Part shown: positions 1-8,675 of the stretch, in pieces | Numbering within the stretch: position 1 is the stretch's first letter | How the letters are laid out: each line of letters starts with the position of its first letter | Assembly: GCF_002014855.1 (NCBI RefSeq) | Contig: NZ_MUYV01000001.1 | Coordinates: 186,001 to 250,000 of the forward strand | Length of the DNA stretch: 64,000 nucleotides | Reading direction: 5' to 3' | From: Moraxella porci DSM 25326 | Lineage (GTDB): Bacteria; Pseudomonadota; Gammaproteobacteria; Pseudomonadales; Moraxellaceae | Position numbers and translations under genes: made by a program | The notes under the pieces: generated by a model | Database searches by the model: none | The model's input: the letters and a program-made list of their open reading frames with translations, nothing else | Told to the model about the DNA's origin: nothing

Positions 1-2
1 CG

Positions 3-1331
3 CGTAAAGTCACCGAAAATGCTGGCCGTGTCGGTGAGCATTACATCAGTACCGACAGCACAGGCTATCGTAAGATGTATAAAAAAGCTGCCATCGGTGG
101 CTTGTTCATCGGTTTTATGGCAACTTTAAAGACTTTGGCTTATCATCTGGCCTTGGCGCCTGTGGGTCGAGCTTTTGTCAATAGCATGATTTATGGCTTG
201 GGCTTTGTGTTCATTCACATCGCTCGAGGGACAGTCGCAACCAAACAGCCTGCAATGACGGCCGCGGCGATCGCCTCGACCATCTCTGGATCTTCAGGCA
301 AAAAAACCCAACAGCTGACCAAGCTTGCTGAATTGGTCGTTGATATTTTGCGTACTCAGTTTATCGCCATTTTGGGCAACATATCTGTAGCGATGCCAGT
401 GGCGCTACTGATCGCGCTGTCATGGAATTATCTGAAAGGCACGCCGATGATTGATGGCGCGCAGGCGGCTCATCTGCTGCATGACTTAGATCCGATCCGT
501 TCATTGGCGCTGCCACATGCCGCCATCGCAGGCGTGTTCTTATTCGTGTCGGGCTTGATTGCAGGGTATTATGATAATTTGGCCGCCTATAATAAGATTG
601 GCGAGCGCATCCGTCGGCATTGGGTGTTGGTGCGCGTGATGCCAGCGCGATGGCTGAATAAAATGGGCGGCTTTATTGAGGCTAATCTTGGCGCCATCAT
701 GGGCAATTTTATTTTTGGTTGCTTTTTGGGCAGTACCGCGACGGTTGGCTATATGTTGGGTTTGCCATTGGACATCCGCCACATTGCCTTTGCCTCAGCA
801 AACTTCGTGCATGGACTGTTTTATTTGTCGCCTGAGCATCTGACTTGGCAGATAGCAGCGCTGTCATTTGTAGGGGTGTTACTGATCGGTATGGTGAACC
901 TTTTGGTGAGTTTTTCGCTGGCTTTGATGGTGGCTTTGCGCTCAAAAGAAGTCAAATTCATGGAGTGGAAGCGACTGTATCAGTTGGTGACTAATCATTT
1001 TTTCACTCGCCCAACCGACTTTTTTTGGCCGCGTAAACAAACGGTCAAATATGCCAAGATCAATAGCCTAGGTGAGATGATCTTTGAAGAAACGGGTGAT
1101 GACAAAGAAACACGGGTCTATGCCGATGCCATCGTGCGACGCTTGGGGCGCAATAAGCCCAAGGAAGATCGTCAAGAAAAAGAGCCTGAGGATATTCGTG
1201 AGGCCATTGAGGCTTATCACAATGATGAGCTTGATGAAGAGGGCAATCTTAAAAAGCGTCCTGAGTCATCGTCTGCAGATGAGGGGATTCAGCCTTTGCC
1301 AAAACCGGCCAATCCGCCAAAGCTGCCATAA
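3..1331 (+). CDS. SpecificRecomb-family membrane protein, 3' part (5' end outside window)
   Basis: The frame is open to the left edge, so the N-terminus lies upstream and the ATG at 75 is probably internal. The visible part starts with the conserved stretch VTENAGRVGEHYIS, then a run of hydrophobic segments and the motif ATKQPAMTAA. All of these are hallmarks of the Pfam 'SpecificRecomb' family, named after gonococcal Gcr. Several predicted membrane spans (about residues 10-60, 95-120, 150-175, 205-225 and 255-290 counted from the ATG at 75) are followed by a charged, Glu/Lys/Pro-rich cytoplasmic tail. Despite the family name, no recombinase catalytic motif is visible, and a membrane role seems more likely. 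The gene ends in a bidirectional terminator shared with the convergent ATPase gene. Confidence 0.8.
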   Translation, partial: RKVTENAGRVGEHYISTDSTGYRKMYKKAAIGGLFIGFMATLKTLAYHLALAPVGRAFVNSMIYGLGFVFIHIARGTVATKQPAMTAAAIASTISGSSGKKTQQLTKLAELVVDILRTQFIAILGNISVAMPVALLIALSWNYLKGTPMIDGAQAAHLLHDLDPIRSLALPHAAIAGVFLFVSGLIAGYYDNLAAYNKIGERIRRHWVLVRVMPARWLNKMGGFIEANLGAIMGNFIFGCFLGSTATVGYMLGLPLDIRHIAFASANFVHGLFYLSPEHLTWQIAALSFVGVLLIGMVNLLVSFSLALMVALRSKEVKFMEWKRLYQLVTNHFFTRPTDFFWPRKQTVKYAKINSLGEMIFEETGDDKETRVYADAIVRRLGRNKPKEDRQEKEPEDIREAIEAYHNDELDEEGNLKKRPESSSADEGIQPLPKPANPPKLP

Positions 1332-1347
1332 GCCAATATAAGCTGAC

Positions 1348-1379
1348 AAAATCTCGCAATGTGTGTTGCGAGATTTTTT
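1348..1379. terminator. bidirectional rho-independent terminator
   Basis: Arms AAAATCTCGCAA (1348-1359) and TTGCGAGATTTT (1366-1377) form a perfect 12-bp stem with a 6-nt loop and flanking A/T tracts on both sides. It sits between the convergent SpecificRecomb gene and the AAA ATPase gene. Confidence 0.9.
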
Positions 1380-1390
1380 ATAACTTTAGA

Positions 1391-2545
1391 TTAACCGATA
1401 AAACCAAAGCTTTTTTGGGCTGGACTGGATTTATATTCGGTCTCATCGATGTTACTTACCGCAGCCAGCGTCATCGGCTGGTCCACCGTGATGTCTTTGC
1501 CGACACTGGCCAGATAGGCATTGGCTTTTTCGACAGTCAGCGCACCAAATTGATATTCTGCGATCAAGCGGCCATGACGCAGCAGCGCGTGGTCAATGTC
1601 CATCAAATCGGCATTGAAGGTGCAGATGAATTGACATTCTAGCACATCAGATAAGATGCCATCAGCGATGTTTAAGATGGTGGATACCACATCAGATGTA
1701 TTGCCACCACCGACACGCTCGGCGATGTAGTTTTCGCAGTCCTCAAGCACCAACACCGAGTTTTTATTGTCAATCAGCATGCTCATAAACTGCGGTTCGG
1801 CCAAAGCGCCAATGAGATTATTCGGCACGAAGATAAAGTTTTTATTGGGGATTTGGGCGGTGAGCCACTTGATGTAATTGGTTTTGCCTGATCCTGCCAA
1901 ACCATGTAGCAGTACCAGACCTTTGTTGCCATCGCTTAGGGATTCTTTGATTTTTTGGTGTACTGGCAAAAAGTCATCATTATACATGGTTGCCAAATCG
2001 AGTGCTAAGGGCTTGATGGTATGTGACTTAAACACCAAATCCTGACCTTCTTTGAGCAGTAGCGAGATTTTGGCCTCAGAAGAGATGTATTTTTCTAAAT
2101 ACGCCTCATAAAATGCTCGAATCTTTGTCAGTGCATCGGCTTTTTGGGAGTTATAGGCCAAGCGCACGACGCTATAATAGCCAGATTCGATGATGGTTTT
2201 GTCATATTCATTGCTCAGATCTTCACTTAATAATAAGAAAAACTCATACTCTGGGTGAAAATAGCACAACTCAGCAGCAAAAAATTGACCTGTATGACGA
2301 TCATAACGCACCACATGAAAGTCGGTACATTGCACAAATTGCGCCAAATGCGAACGCTTAATCACCACATCATCACCACGAAAGTTGATGCTTGGCATCA
2401 TAGAATTGATCAGCTCTTCAAATGGCGTAATGTCTGATTTGATGCGCTCATCGATCGGCTGGGTAGTCAGATGGTATTGGCCATCGATGTAGGTTTCGGT
2501 GGCGATGGTGCGTGGGCGAAAGTATTTTGATTCCAAAAATTTCAT
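1391..2545 (-). CDS. Bcs1-like AAA-family ATPase of unknown role
   Basis: A 384-residue protein with start ATG at 2545; an in-frame TTG two codons upstream is less likely. Residues 1-200 match no domain I recognise. The C-terminal half is an AAA module: Walker A GLAGSGKT (215-222), Walker B VLVLEDCE (264-271), a sensor-1-like TFNADL (309-314) and an ALLRHGRL segment (320-327) that resembles the arginine-finger region of Bcs1 and related AAA proteins. No signal peptide or membrane span is evident. It lies just downstream of rpoD on the same strand, but a hairpin terminator separates them, so it may have its own promoter or depend on read-through. Substrate and partner are unknown. Confidence 0.75.
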   Translation of the reverse strand: MKFLESKYFRPRTIATETYIDGQYHLTTQPIDERIKSDITPFEELINSMMPSINFRGDDVVIKRSHLAQFVQCTDFHVVRYDRHTGQFFAAELCYFHPEYEFFLLLSEDLSNEYDKTIIESGYYSVVRLAYNSQKADALTKIRAFYEAYLEKYISSEAKISLLLKEGQDLVFKSHTIKPLALDLATMYNDDFLPVHQKIKESLSDGNKGLVLLHGLAGSGKTNYIKWLTAQIPNKNFIFVPNNLIGALAEPQFMSMLIDNKNSVLVLEDCENYIAERVGGGNTSDVVSTILNIADGILSDVLECQFICTFNADLMDIDHALLRHGRLIAEYQFGALTVEKANAYLASVGKDITVDQPMTLAAVSNIDETEYKSSPAQKSFGFIG

Positions 2546-2572
2546 AATCAATCCAATATATCTGGTGCTAAA

Positions 2573-2613
2573 AACAAACTTGCCGACAACCGCTCATCAC
2601 AGTCATCGGCAAG
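2573..2613 (-). terminator. terminator downstream of rpoD
   Basis: Arms CTTGCCGA (2579-2586) and TCGGCAAG (2606-2613) pair perfectly. Read on the minus strand, the stem is followed by TTTGTTTTTAG. It lies about 20 nt after the rpoD stop. Confidence 0.7.
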
Positions 2614-2632
2614 CCAAAGGGCGTATGGTCGC

Positions 2633-4531
2633 TCAGTCGTTTTCTAAGAATGAACGCAGATGCTCCGAGCGAGATGGGTGGCGCAGCTTACGCAGAGCCT
2701 TGGCTTCGATCTGGCGGATACGCTCACGCGTCACATCAAACTGCTTACCCACCTCTTCAAGCGTATGATCGCTTGGCATATCGATACCAAAACGCATCTT
2801 TAAGACCTTAGCTTCTCTTTCGGTCAGATTATCGAGCACCTCACGAGTTGCTTCACGCAAGCCTTCGGCGGTAGCATTCTCAATCGGGCTTGAGATGGTG
2901 TTATCCTCGATAAAATCACCCAAGTGGCTATCTTCATCATCACCAATTGGCGTCTCCATAGAGATTGGCTCTTTGGCGATTTTTAGTACTTTACGGACTT
3001 TGGCTTCGTCCATATCTAGGCGTTCACCCAGTTCTTCTGGCGTCGGTTCACGACCCATTTCTTGGAGTAGCTGACGGCTAACACGGTTGATTTTGTTGAT
3101 CGTCTCGATCATATGCACAGGGATACGAATCGTGCGTGCTTGGTCAGCGATTGAGCGGGTGATGGCTTGGCGAATCCACCATGTCGCATAAGTGGAGAAC
3201 TTATAGCCACGGCGATATTCAAACTTATCCACCGCTTTCATCAAGCCGATGTTACCTTCTTGGATTAGGTCAAGAAACTGCAAGCCGCGGTTGGTGTATT
3301 TCTTGGCGATACTGATCACCAGACGCAAGTTAGCTTCGACCATGTCTTTTTTGGCTCGGCGTGCCTTGGCTTCACCGATGGCCATTTGGCGAGCGACCGC
3401 TTTCATGTCGCGGATGTCCATCTGTAGCTGTTGCTCATAGGCGAGGATTTTTTGTTGCAGTGCGACGACTTCAGGTTCGATTTTGGCCAGCGTCTCAGCA
3501 AAAGCAGGTTTACCCTCGATACGATGCGTGAGCCACTCGATATTGGTTTCGTTACTTGGAAAAGTTTTTTTGAACTCATCCAGTGGCATTTTACCGCGGC
3601 GAATCACCAACTTCATGATACGGCGTTCATTGGCACGAACATCTTCATAGACTTCACGCATCAGACTCATCACTTGATCTGATAGACGGTTGTTGAGCTT
3701 GATGAGCATGAAATGGTTGGCCAGCTCGTCTTCAGCAGCTTTGGCTTGCTTGCTGCCACGGCCGTATTTTTCAAGCGCCTTTTGAGATTTGTCATATAGA
3801 CGCTGCATCTCATCGAATCGGGCTTTTACCTCTTCTGGATCAAGACTTGAGTCATCAGCATCGGCATCCATCGCGCCGTCATCGTCATCGCTGTCATCAT
3901 CATCCAGATCATCTTCCAAAGAAAGATCGCCTGCCTTGGGCTCATTTAATTCAAGCTCGGTTTCTTCACCAAGTTCAAATTCGCTATCATCAGCGCTCAA
4001 AAAGCCTGAGACGATGTCGGAGATTTTTTTCTCACCTTCTAAAACTTGCTGATATTCATCCAGCACGAATTTAACCGTGCCTGGCCAATACGCCATGATG
4101 TACTGCACCTCACGCGTGCCTTCTTCGATGCGTTTGGCAATGCCGATCTCACCTTCGCGAGTCAAAAGATCGACCGTACCCATTTCGCGCATGTACATAC
4201 GTACAGGATCAGTGGTGCGGCCAGGTTCAGTCTCGACCGATGCCAGCACGGCAGCTGCTTCATCGGTTGCCATTTCATCGTCGCTGCCAGCATCAGCCAA
4301 CAATATATCATCGTCATCCGGGGCAACTTCAAACACTTGAATCCCCACATCGGTAAGCATCTGGATGATGTCTTCGATTTGATCGCTTTCGGTGACAGAG
4401 TCAGGCAGCTGATCGTTCACTTCTGCATAAGTGAGATAGCCTTGTTCCTTGCCCAAACGAATCAGTGCAGCCAGCTGCGAGGATGATTCGTCGTGCTCTT
4501 CGGCGGTGTAATTATGTTCACTCATGTGCAT
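2633..4531 (-). CDS. rpoD: RNA polymerase primary sigma factor (sigma-70)
   Basis: A 632-residue housekeeping sigma factor that directs core RNA polymerase to vegetative promoters. In order it shows a region 1.1-like N-terminus, region 1.2 ([11 protein letters not shown]), a long acidic Asp/Glu non-conserved insert, region 2 ([20 protein letters not shown], then the -10-binding segment [15 protein letters not shown]), region 3 ([13 protein letters not shown]) and region 4.2 with the helix-turn-helix ([18 protein letters not shown]). Length is normal for proteobacterial RpoD. Two starts are possible, 4531 or 4525; the AAGAGA upstream is better spaced for 4525. A near-consensus promoter lies upstream. 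Confidence 0.98.
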   Translation of the reverse strand: MHMSEHNYTAEEHDESSSQLAALIRLGKEQGYLTYAEVNDQLPDSVTESDQIEDIIQMLTDVGIQVFEVAPDDDDILLADAGSDDEMATDEAAAVLASVETEPGRTTDPVRMYMREMGTVDLLTREGEIGIAKRIEEGTREVQYIMAYWPGTVKFVLDEYQQVLEGEKKISDIVSGFLSADDSEFELGEETELELNEPKAGDLSLEDDLDDDDSDDDDGAMDADADDSSLDPEEVKARFDEMQRLYDKSQKALEKYGRGSKQAKAAEDELANHFMLIKLNNRLSDQVMSLMREVYEDVRANERRIMKLVIRRGKMPLDEFKKTFPSNETNIEWLTHRIEGKPAFAETLAKIEPEVVALQQKILAYEQQLQMDIRDMKAVARQMAIGEAKARRAKKDMVEANLRLVISIAKKYTNRGLQFLDLIQEGNIGLMKAVDKFEYRRGYKFSTYATWWIRQAITRSIADQARTIRIPVHMIETINKINRVSRQLLQEMGREPTPEELGERLDMDEAKVRKVLKIAKEPISMETPIGDDEDSHLGDFIEDNTISSPIENATAEGLREATREVLDNLTEREAKVLKMRFGIDMPSDHTLEEVGKQFDVTRERIRQIEAKALRKLRHPSRSEHLRSFLEND

Positions 4532-4586
4532 AGATCTCTTATAGCGTGAAAATTTTGATGAAAATCAGAGGCGTAAAAAACATTTC

Positions 4587-4615
4587 ATTATACTGGCTTT
4601 TTGGGCATCTTTCAA
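4587..4615 (-). promoter_or_regulatory. rpoD promoter, sigma-70 type
   Basis: On the minus strand, TTGAAA (4615-4610), a 17-nt spacer, and TATAAT (4592-4587), giving a leader of about 50 nt before the rpoD start. Confidence 0.7.
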
Positions 4616-4685
4616 GACAGCAAATTAGCCCAAAAACAGCATCATACGGATGCGGTCAATGACTGCGTCTGAATCTGTGGTCTAT

Positions 4686-4702
4686 AACTGTGCAGCACAG
4701 TT
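4686..4702. repeat. 17-bp odd palindrome, possible operator
   Basis: AACTGTGC, central A, GCACAGTT: perfect 8-bp arms. It lies between the divergent rpoD and lrgA genes and could be a regulator site or a small hairpin. Confidence 0.5.
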
Positions 4703-4733
4703 TTGATTTGGTAATAATCGCATTATCGCATGT

Positions 4734-4749
4734 CATTAATCGATTAATG
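4734..4749. repeat. 16-bp perfect palindrome, possible operator
   Basis: CATTAATCGATTAATG reads identically on both strands. With no spacer to make an RNA loop, it suits a dimeric DNA-binding protein better than a terminator. Confidence 0.5.
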
Positions 4750-5243
4750 GGGATGGATGGGTGATTTTAAAAGGCGGATCAATGATTTATTCTTAAAATA
4801 GGCACTTGCTATTTCAGCCACTTTTATCAATGTCATCAATCAGCAGTGCTGTTGAAAGTCAGCATGCGCCTCAGTTAAATTTGATCCGTTTTTTTAAGCC
4901 AATTTAGCCACTGAATAGAATCTTTGAGCGTCAAGCCATCATTTGAAAAAATGATGAACATAGCAGTCACTGGCTTGACCTTGAAATATGATAATGTTTC
5001 AATGTAAATTATAGTTAAACTATCAAGCAGCTGCCAAGCAGTCACTGTATTTAACATCAGCCATCAACTAGAGCGGTGTATAATAAGTCCAGCACATCCA
5101 ATATCGCTATATGATGATGACAAGCTTGGGCGTCGTCTGGCTTTGATGGTGTTAAGTGATGGTGTTAAGTTTGTCAGTTTGGTGGATGGATTGGCCAAAC
5201 TGATTACTTTATATAATTTATCAATCAAATTTCAGGAGGAATG

Positions 5244-5657
5244 ATGCAGCGCACACACAGCAGGGCTAAGTTTTGGTTGGGGATGCTGGCGACGATCGCC
5301 ATCGTGGTCGGTTTTCGTGAGCTGGCTTTGGTGGTGTGTACTTGGTTTGGGATGCCAAGTGCGGCAAATATCGTTGGTTTAATCAGTTTATTCATTCTGC
5401 TGGTGGGTGTGCGGATGACGGTGGGGCTGCCAACATGGTTATCTGGGTCGGCCAGCACCTTGTTGGTTGATAGCGGTTTTGCTTTTTTGCCAGTCTCGGC
5501 AGGTGCAGGGATTTTGTTGTTTGGCTTGGGCGCGGATTTATTGCCAGTATCGGCAGTGATCATCATCAGCACAGTGATTCCGCTGTGGGCATTTGCCAAG
5601 CTTTCGGCAGCCTGGCTCAATCAAGAGCAAAAGCATGTCAAAGGAGATGAGCTATGA
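5244..5657 (+). CDS. lrgA: LrgA/CidA-family membrane protein
   Basis: A small (137-residue) integral membrane protein with four hydrophobic spans, matching the LrgA/CidA holin-like family. The second half has the typical FAFLPVSAGAGILLFG segment, corresponding to the family's 'FFxPxGVG' region. With LrgB it forms a pair implicated in control of murein hydrolases, and in pyruvate/metabolite transport in some bacteria. AGGAGG (5234-5239) precedes tandem ATGs at 5241 and 5244; 5244 is better spaced. The stop codon overlaps the lrgB start (ATGA), showing translational coupling. No LytSR-type regulator is nearby. Confidence 0.85.
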   Translation: MQRTHSRAKFWLGMLATIAIVVGFRELALVVCTWFGMPSAANIVGLISLFILLVGVRMTVGLPTWLSGSASTLLVDSGFAFLPVSAGAGILLFGLGADLLPVSAVIIISTVIPLWAFAKLSAAWLNQEQKHVKGDEL

Positions 5658-6349
5658 TGCTGGATACTACGACGATCGCCATCGCTTTTATTGTCACATT
5701 GATTGCGCATGTCGGCGCCAAATTTGTTTTGCGATATTTGAATAAATACATCAAAGGCATTCCGATGATCATCGTCGCCATCGTACTGACTTTGGTATTG
5801 CTAGTGATCATTGGGCTGGATTATCATATTTACTATGCGCATGCCAGACCAGTTTTTGATCGACTGCTTGGCTATAGTACAGTGCTTTTGGCCGTACCTT
5901 TGGCAGGTATGGATTTTAAGGGTTTGCCGGTCAAAAAATTGGGCGTGGTCGTCGTGATGGCAAGCTTGGTTGGAGCGCTTTTGCCGATGGCTTTGGCTTA
6001 TGCCTTGATGCTGAATATGGAGACGATTTTGGCATTTGCCACGCGCTCAGTGACCACACCTGTGGGCTTGTCTGTGGCGCAAATCATCGATGCGCCTTTG
6101 GTGATGGCCAACTTGATTATCATTGTCTCAGGCATATTGGGGGCTGGCGTCTGTCGTCTGTTGTTTCGCAACATTCAAGATGAAAGGGTGCAGGGCTTGG
6201 CTTTGGGCTTGGTGGCGCATGCCATCGGCACGGTGGAGGCTTGGACGATCAGTCCGACTGCAGGGCGCTATGCTGCCTTTGGTCTAGCGATCAATGGCTT
6301 GGTGACTGCCATGTGGCTGCCTGTGGCGGTGCTGTGGTGGTTGTCTTAA
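5654..6349 (+). CDS. lrgB: LrgB-family membrane protein
   Basis: A 231-residue polytopic membrane protein of the LrgB/CidB family, with about seven spans. The conserved features are RSVTTPVGLSVAQ, the late glycine-rich span (IIVSGILGAGVC) and GLVAHAIGTVEAW. It is the partner of the preceding LrgA, overlaps it by 4 nt, and has AAGGAG 7 nt upstream of its ATG. The role, from family knowledge, is modulation of murein hydrolase activity or programmed lysis, or small-metabolite export; the sequence does not choose between these. Confidence 0.9.
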   Translation: MMLDTTTIAIAFIVTLIAHVGAKFVLRYLNKYIKGIPMIIVAIVLTLVLLVIIGLDYHIYYAHARPVFDRLLGYSTVLLAVPLAGMDFKGLPVKKLGVVVVMASLVGALLPMALAYALMLNMETILAFATRSVTTPVGLSVAQIIDAPLVMANLIIIVSGILGAGVCRLLFRNIQDERVQGLALGLVAHAIGTVEAWTISPTAGRYAAFGLAINGLVTAMWLPVAVLWWLS

Positions 6350-6594
6350 TCAGGCGGTCATGATGATGCATAGAGCGATTATTCATCAGACTGATTTATC
6401 ATAAAAACTGATAAAAAATTGTGATTATGTGCGCCAAGATGCTTAATCAAATTTCTGCAAAACCTGACAAATACTAGAATGACAGTTTTGCTGAACTGTA
6501 GCATTTTGTAGCAAACTGGCTTTTGCCGTGCTATTTATAATTTTTGTGGTATAATACGCAGCAATTTTAATCATCAACAAGACGAATAGACAAT

Positions 6595-7503
6595 ATGCAA
6601 ACTTCAAAAATCCATCTGAACGCCCTTGGCTTGGCGACATTTGGCATGCTAAGCAGTAGTGCATTTGCCCAAAATCCTGTATCGGTATATATCGCGCCAC
6701 AAGCCTCTTCGAATGCGACCGTGGCCTCTGTTTATACCTTATCAAATAACAACAATGCTGTGGAATCGGCATTGCTGACCAATCTGCAATCACGCAGTGG
6801 CAGCACCCAAAAATTCACCCAAGCTGGCTCAACCACCCAAACGACCTCGCGTCTGTACACCAGCAGTCAGCCTACGACCAACTATTCGGCGAACTTTGCA
6901 GCCAGTAGTTACAGCAGCTACTCAGGTGGCTATTCAGACCGCAGTGCTTATGATCACTTGATTCGTGAATCAGCCATGCGCCACGGCGTCGATCCTGCCT
7001 TGGTCAAAGCCGTCATTCACACCGAATCAACCTTCAACCCAAATGCACGCTCGCCAGTCGGTGCGATGGGTCTGATGCAGCTGATGCCTGGTACGGCGCG
7101 TGATATGGGTGTGTATAACGCTTGGGATCCTGCCCAAAATATCGAGGGCGGCACCCGTTATCTGGCATGGCTACAAGGCCAATTTAGCAACCCTGATCAT
7201 GTCATCGCCGCATATAATGCTGGCCCTGGCAACGTTCGTAAGCACGGTGGTATTCCGCCGTTTCGCGAGACGCGCAACTATGTGGTCAAGGTCAATGAGC
7301 GCTATAACAATATCTATCGTATGGATGCTGCCTTATACCAAGGTTATGACGCCAACCGCACTGTACTTGCGATGAATAGCGCCCCAAGAGCGCAGGTGAG
7401 TACCACCACGACCTCATACGCGCAGCCGTTAAACCAAACGCCAAATAATCCGATCATCAGCCGTGAAGCTACTGGCCGTATTTATTTTTCAAACAATGAC
7501 TGA
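6595..7503 (+). CDS. secreted lytic murein transglycosylase (SLT family 1)
   Basis: A 302-residue exported enzyme. Residues 1-25 form a signal peptide with a likely cut after SSAFA. A Ser/Thr/Asn-rich linker (27-115) precedes an SLT domain (about 118-235). The domain has the catalytic Glu in HTES (E144), followed by GAMGLMQLMPGTA, GGTRYLAWL and IAAYNAGPGNV, the standard family-1 motifs. It cleaves peptidoglycan between MurNAc and GlcNAc in the periplasm, forming 1,6-anhydro ends. The C-terminal about 60 residues are low-complexity. It is monocistronic, with a TATAAT at 6550-6555 upstream and a long hairpin downstream. Confidence 0.93.
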   Translation: MQTSKIHLNALGLATFGMLSSSAFAQNPVSVYIAPQASSNATVASVYTLSNNNNAVESALLTNLQSRSGSTQKFTQAGSTTQTTSRLYTSSQPTTNYSANFAASSYSSYSGGYSDRSAYDHLIRESAMRHGVDPALVKAVIHTESTFNPNARSPVGAMGLMQLMPGTARDMGVYNAWDPAQNIEGGTRYLAWLQGQFSNPDHVIAAYNAGPGNVRKHGGIPPFRETRNYVVKVNERYNNIYRMDAALYQGYDANRTVLAMNSAPRAQVSTTTTSYAQPLNQTPNNPIISREATGRIYFSNND

Positions 7504-7587
7504 TGCTCAAAGTTAAGCTGTGTCTATCGATGCAGCTGCGCTCAGGTTTCGTTGCCGCAGCGACAAAAGTTTGTTAGCTTTTTGTAT

Positions 7588-7634
7588 AAAATAAGGTAAA
7601 ATCTTGAATCGTTTCAAGTTTTACCTTTTATTTT
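7588..7634. terminator. long imperfect hairpin between transglycosylase gene and htpX
   Basis: Core arms AAGGTAAAA-T-CTTGAA (7593-7608) and TTCAAGTTTTACCTT (7613-7627) enclose the loop TCGT, with one bulged base. Beyond a 2-nt bulge, outer pairing AAAATA/TATTTT extends the stem to 7588 and 7634. Position and T-rich 3' arm fit a terminator for the transglycosylase gene. It also lies just upstream of a TATAAT (7648-7653) that may serve htpX. Confidence 0.65.
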
Positions 7635-7715
7635 GTGATTTAGTCTTTATAATAGTAAGACAATGAGATTTTGATTCAATTTGTTTTAATTTGCTTTTAA
7701 AAGGATGATTCTTCG

Positions 7716-8621
7716 ATGATGCGAATTGGTTTATTTTTACTGACCAACTTGGCTGTCTTGGTGGTGTTTAGCATCGTATTTATGGTGCTATCACAAGTGT
7801 TCGGCCTAGGCAGTGTGCATAGCGCAGGCGGGCTTAATTATGCAAGCCTGGCTGTCATGTGTTTGCTGTATGGCATGATTGGTTCAATGATTTCGCTATT
7901 CTTATCAAAATGGATGGCCAAAAAATCCACGGGTACTGTGGTAATCGACACGCCGCGCAACGGCACCGAGCAGTGGCTTGTTGATACCGTCGCTCGCCAA
8001 GCCAAAGCTGTTGGCATCGGCATGCCAGAGGTGGGTATTTTTGATAATGCGCAGCCAAATGCGTTTGCTACCGGCTGGAACAAAAATAACGCACTGGTGG
8101 CAGTATCGACTGGTTTGATCCACACCATGACCCCTGATGAGGTAGAGGCTGTCTTGGCGCACGAGATTGGCCATGTGGCCAATGGCGATATGGTGACTTT
8201 GGCGCTCATTCAAGGCGTGGTGAATGCCTTTGTGATGTTCTTTGCGCGTATCATTGGTAACTTTGTTGATCGCGCGATCTTTAAGAATGAAAGCGACTCA
8301 CCAGGCATCGCCTACTTCATCACCAGTATCGTGATGGATATTTTACTGGGTGTTTTGGCCTCGGCGATCGTGATGTGGTTCTCACGCCTGCGTGAATATC
8401 GTGCCGATGAGATGGGTGCTAAGTTAGCTGGCCGCGATCAGATGATCAGCGCGCTTAATGCACTTCGTCCTGCTGAAGCGCGTCCTGATCAGATGCCAGA
8501 GTCGATGAAAGCTTTTGCCATCGCGTCAGGCCAGTCGCAGGGCTTTAGCATCGCCAATCTGTTCCGCTCACATCCGACGCTGGACGATCGCATTGCCGCC
8601 TTGAATAAATTGCATGGCTGA
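7716..8621 (+). CDS. htpX: membrane zinc metalloprotease HtpX
   Basis: A 301-residue inner-membrane M48 protease that degrades misfolded membrane proteins alongside FtsH. Two N-terminal spans (about 4-30 and 42-65) precede the HEIGH zinc motif (149-153). A second pair of spans (about 160-180 and 200-225) follows, then the third zinc-ligand region in [14 protein letters not shown]. Length is close to E. coli HtpX. AAAAGGATG precedes tandem ATGs at 7716/7719. A CTTGAA sits in the upstream hairpin, but I could not identify a convincing heat-shock sigma promoter. Monocistronic. Confidence 0.97.
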   Translation: MMRIGLFLLTNLAVLVVFSIVFMVLSQVFGLGSVHSAGGLNYASLAVMCLLYGMIGSMISLFLSKWMAKKSTGTVVIDTPRNGTEQWLVDTVARQAKAVGIGMPEVGIFDNAQPNAFATGWNKNNALVAVSTGLIHTMTPDEVEAVLAHEIGHVANGDMVTLALIQGVVNAFVMFFARIIGNFVDRAIFKNESDSPGIAYFITSIVMDILLGVLASAIVMWFSRLREYRADEMGAKLAGRDQMISALNALRPAEARPDQMPESMKAFAIASGQSQGFSIANLFRSHPTLDDRIAALNKLHG

Positions 8622-8639
8622 TCACTGACTTATACTCCT

Positions 8640-8673
8640 AAAAAAAGACTGTTTATATAAACAGTCTTTTTTT
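8640..8673. terminator. perfectly palindromic bidirectional terminator (htpX/hflX)
   Basis: A 34-bp perfect palindrome whose arms run from seven A through GACTGTTTAT and back through ATAAACAGTC to seven T. It works on both strands and separates the convergent htpX and hflX genes, ending 2 nt from the hflX stop. Confidence 0.95.
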
Positions 8674-8675
8674 GT

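Larger units (their letters stand above)
4616..5240. other. long intergenic region between divergent rpoD and lrgA
   Basis: No convincing gene is present. It holds a 17-bp odd palindrome (AACTGTGC-A-GCACAGTT, 4686-4702), a 16-bp perfect palindrome (CATTAATCGATTAATG, 4734-4749) and a potential structured element (4930-4979). There are also two possible plus-strand -10 boxes for lrgAB: TATAAT at 5079-5084 and at 5212-5217. A 60-codon minus-strand frame at 4875-5057 has no supporting feature. Confidence 0.5.

Noticed and set aside
3..1331. A true site-specific recombinase, as the family name suggests
   Set aside because: The protein is polytopic membrane with no catalytic Tyr/Ser recombinase motif; the name is historical.
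4875..5057. 60-codon minus-strand frame in the rpoD-lrgA gap
   Set aside because: No plausible ribosome site, no recognisable family, and it overlaps the hairpin region; treated as chance.
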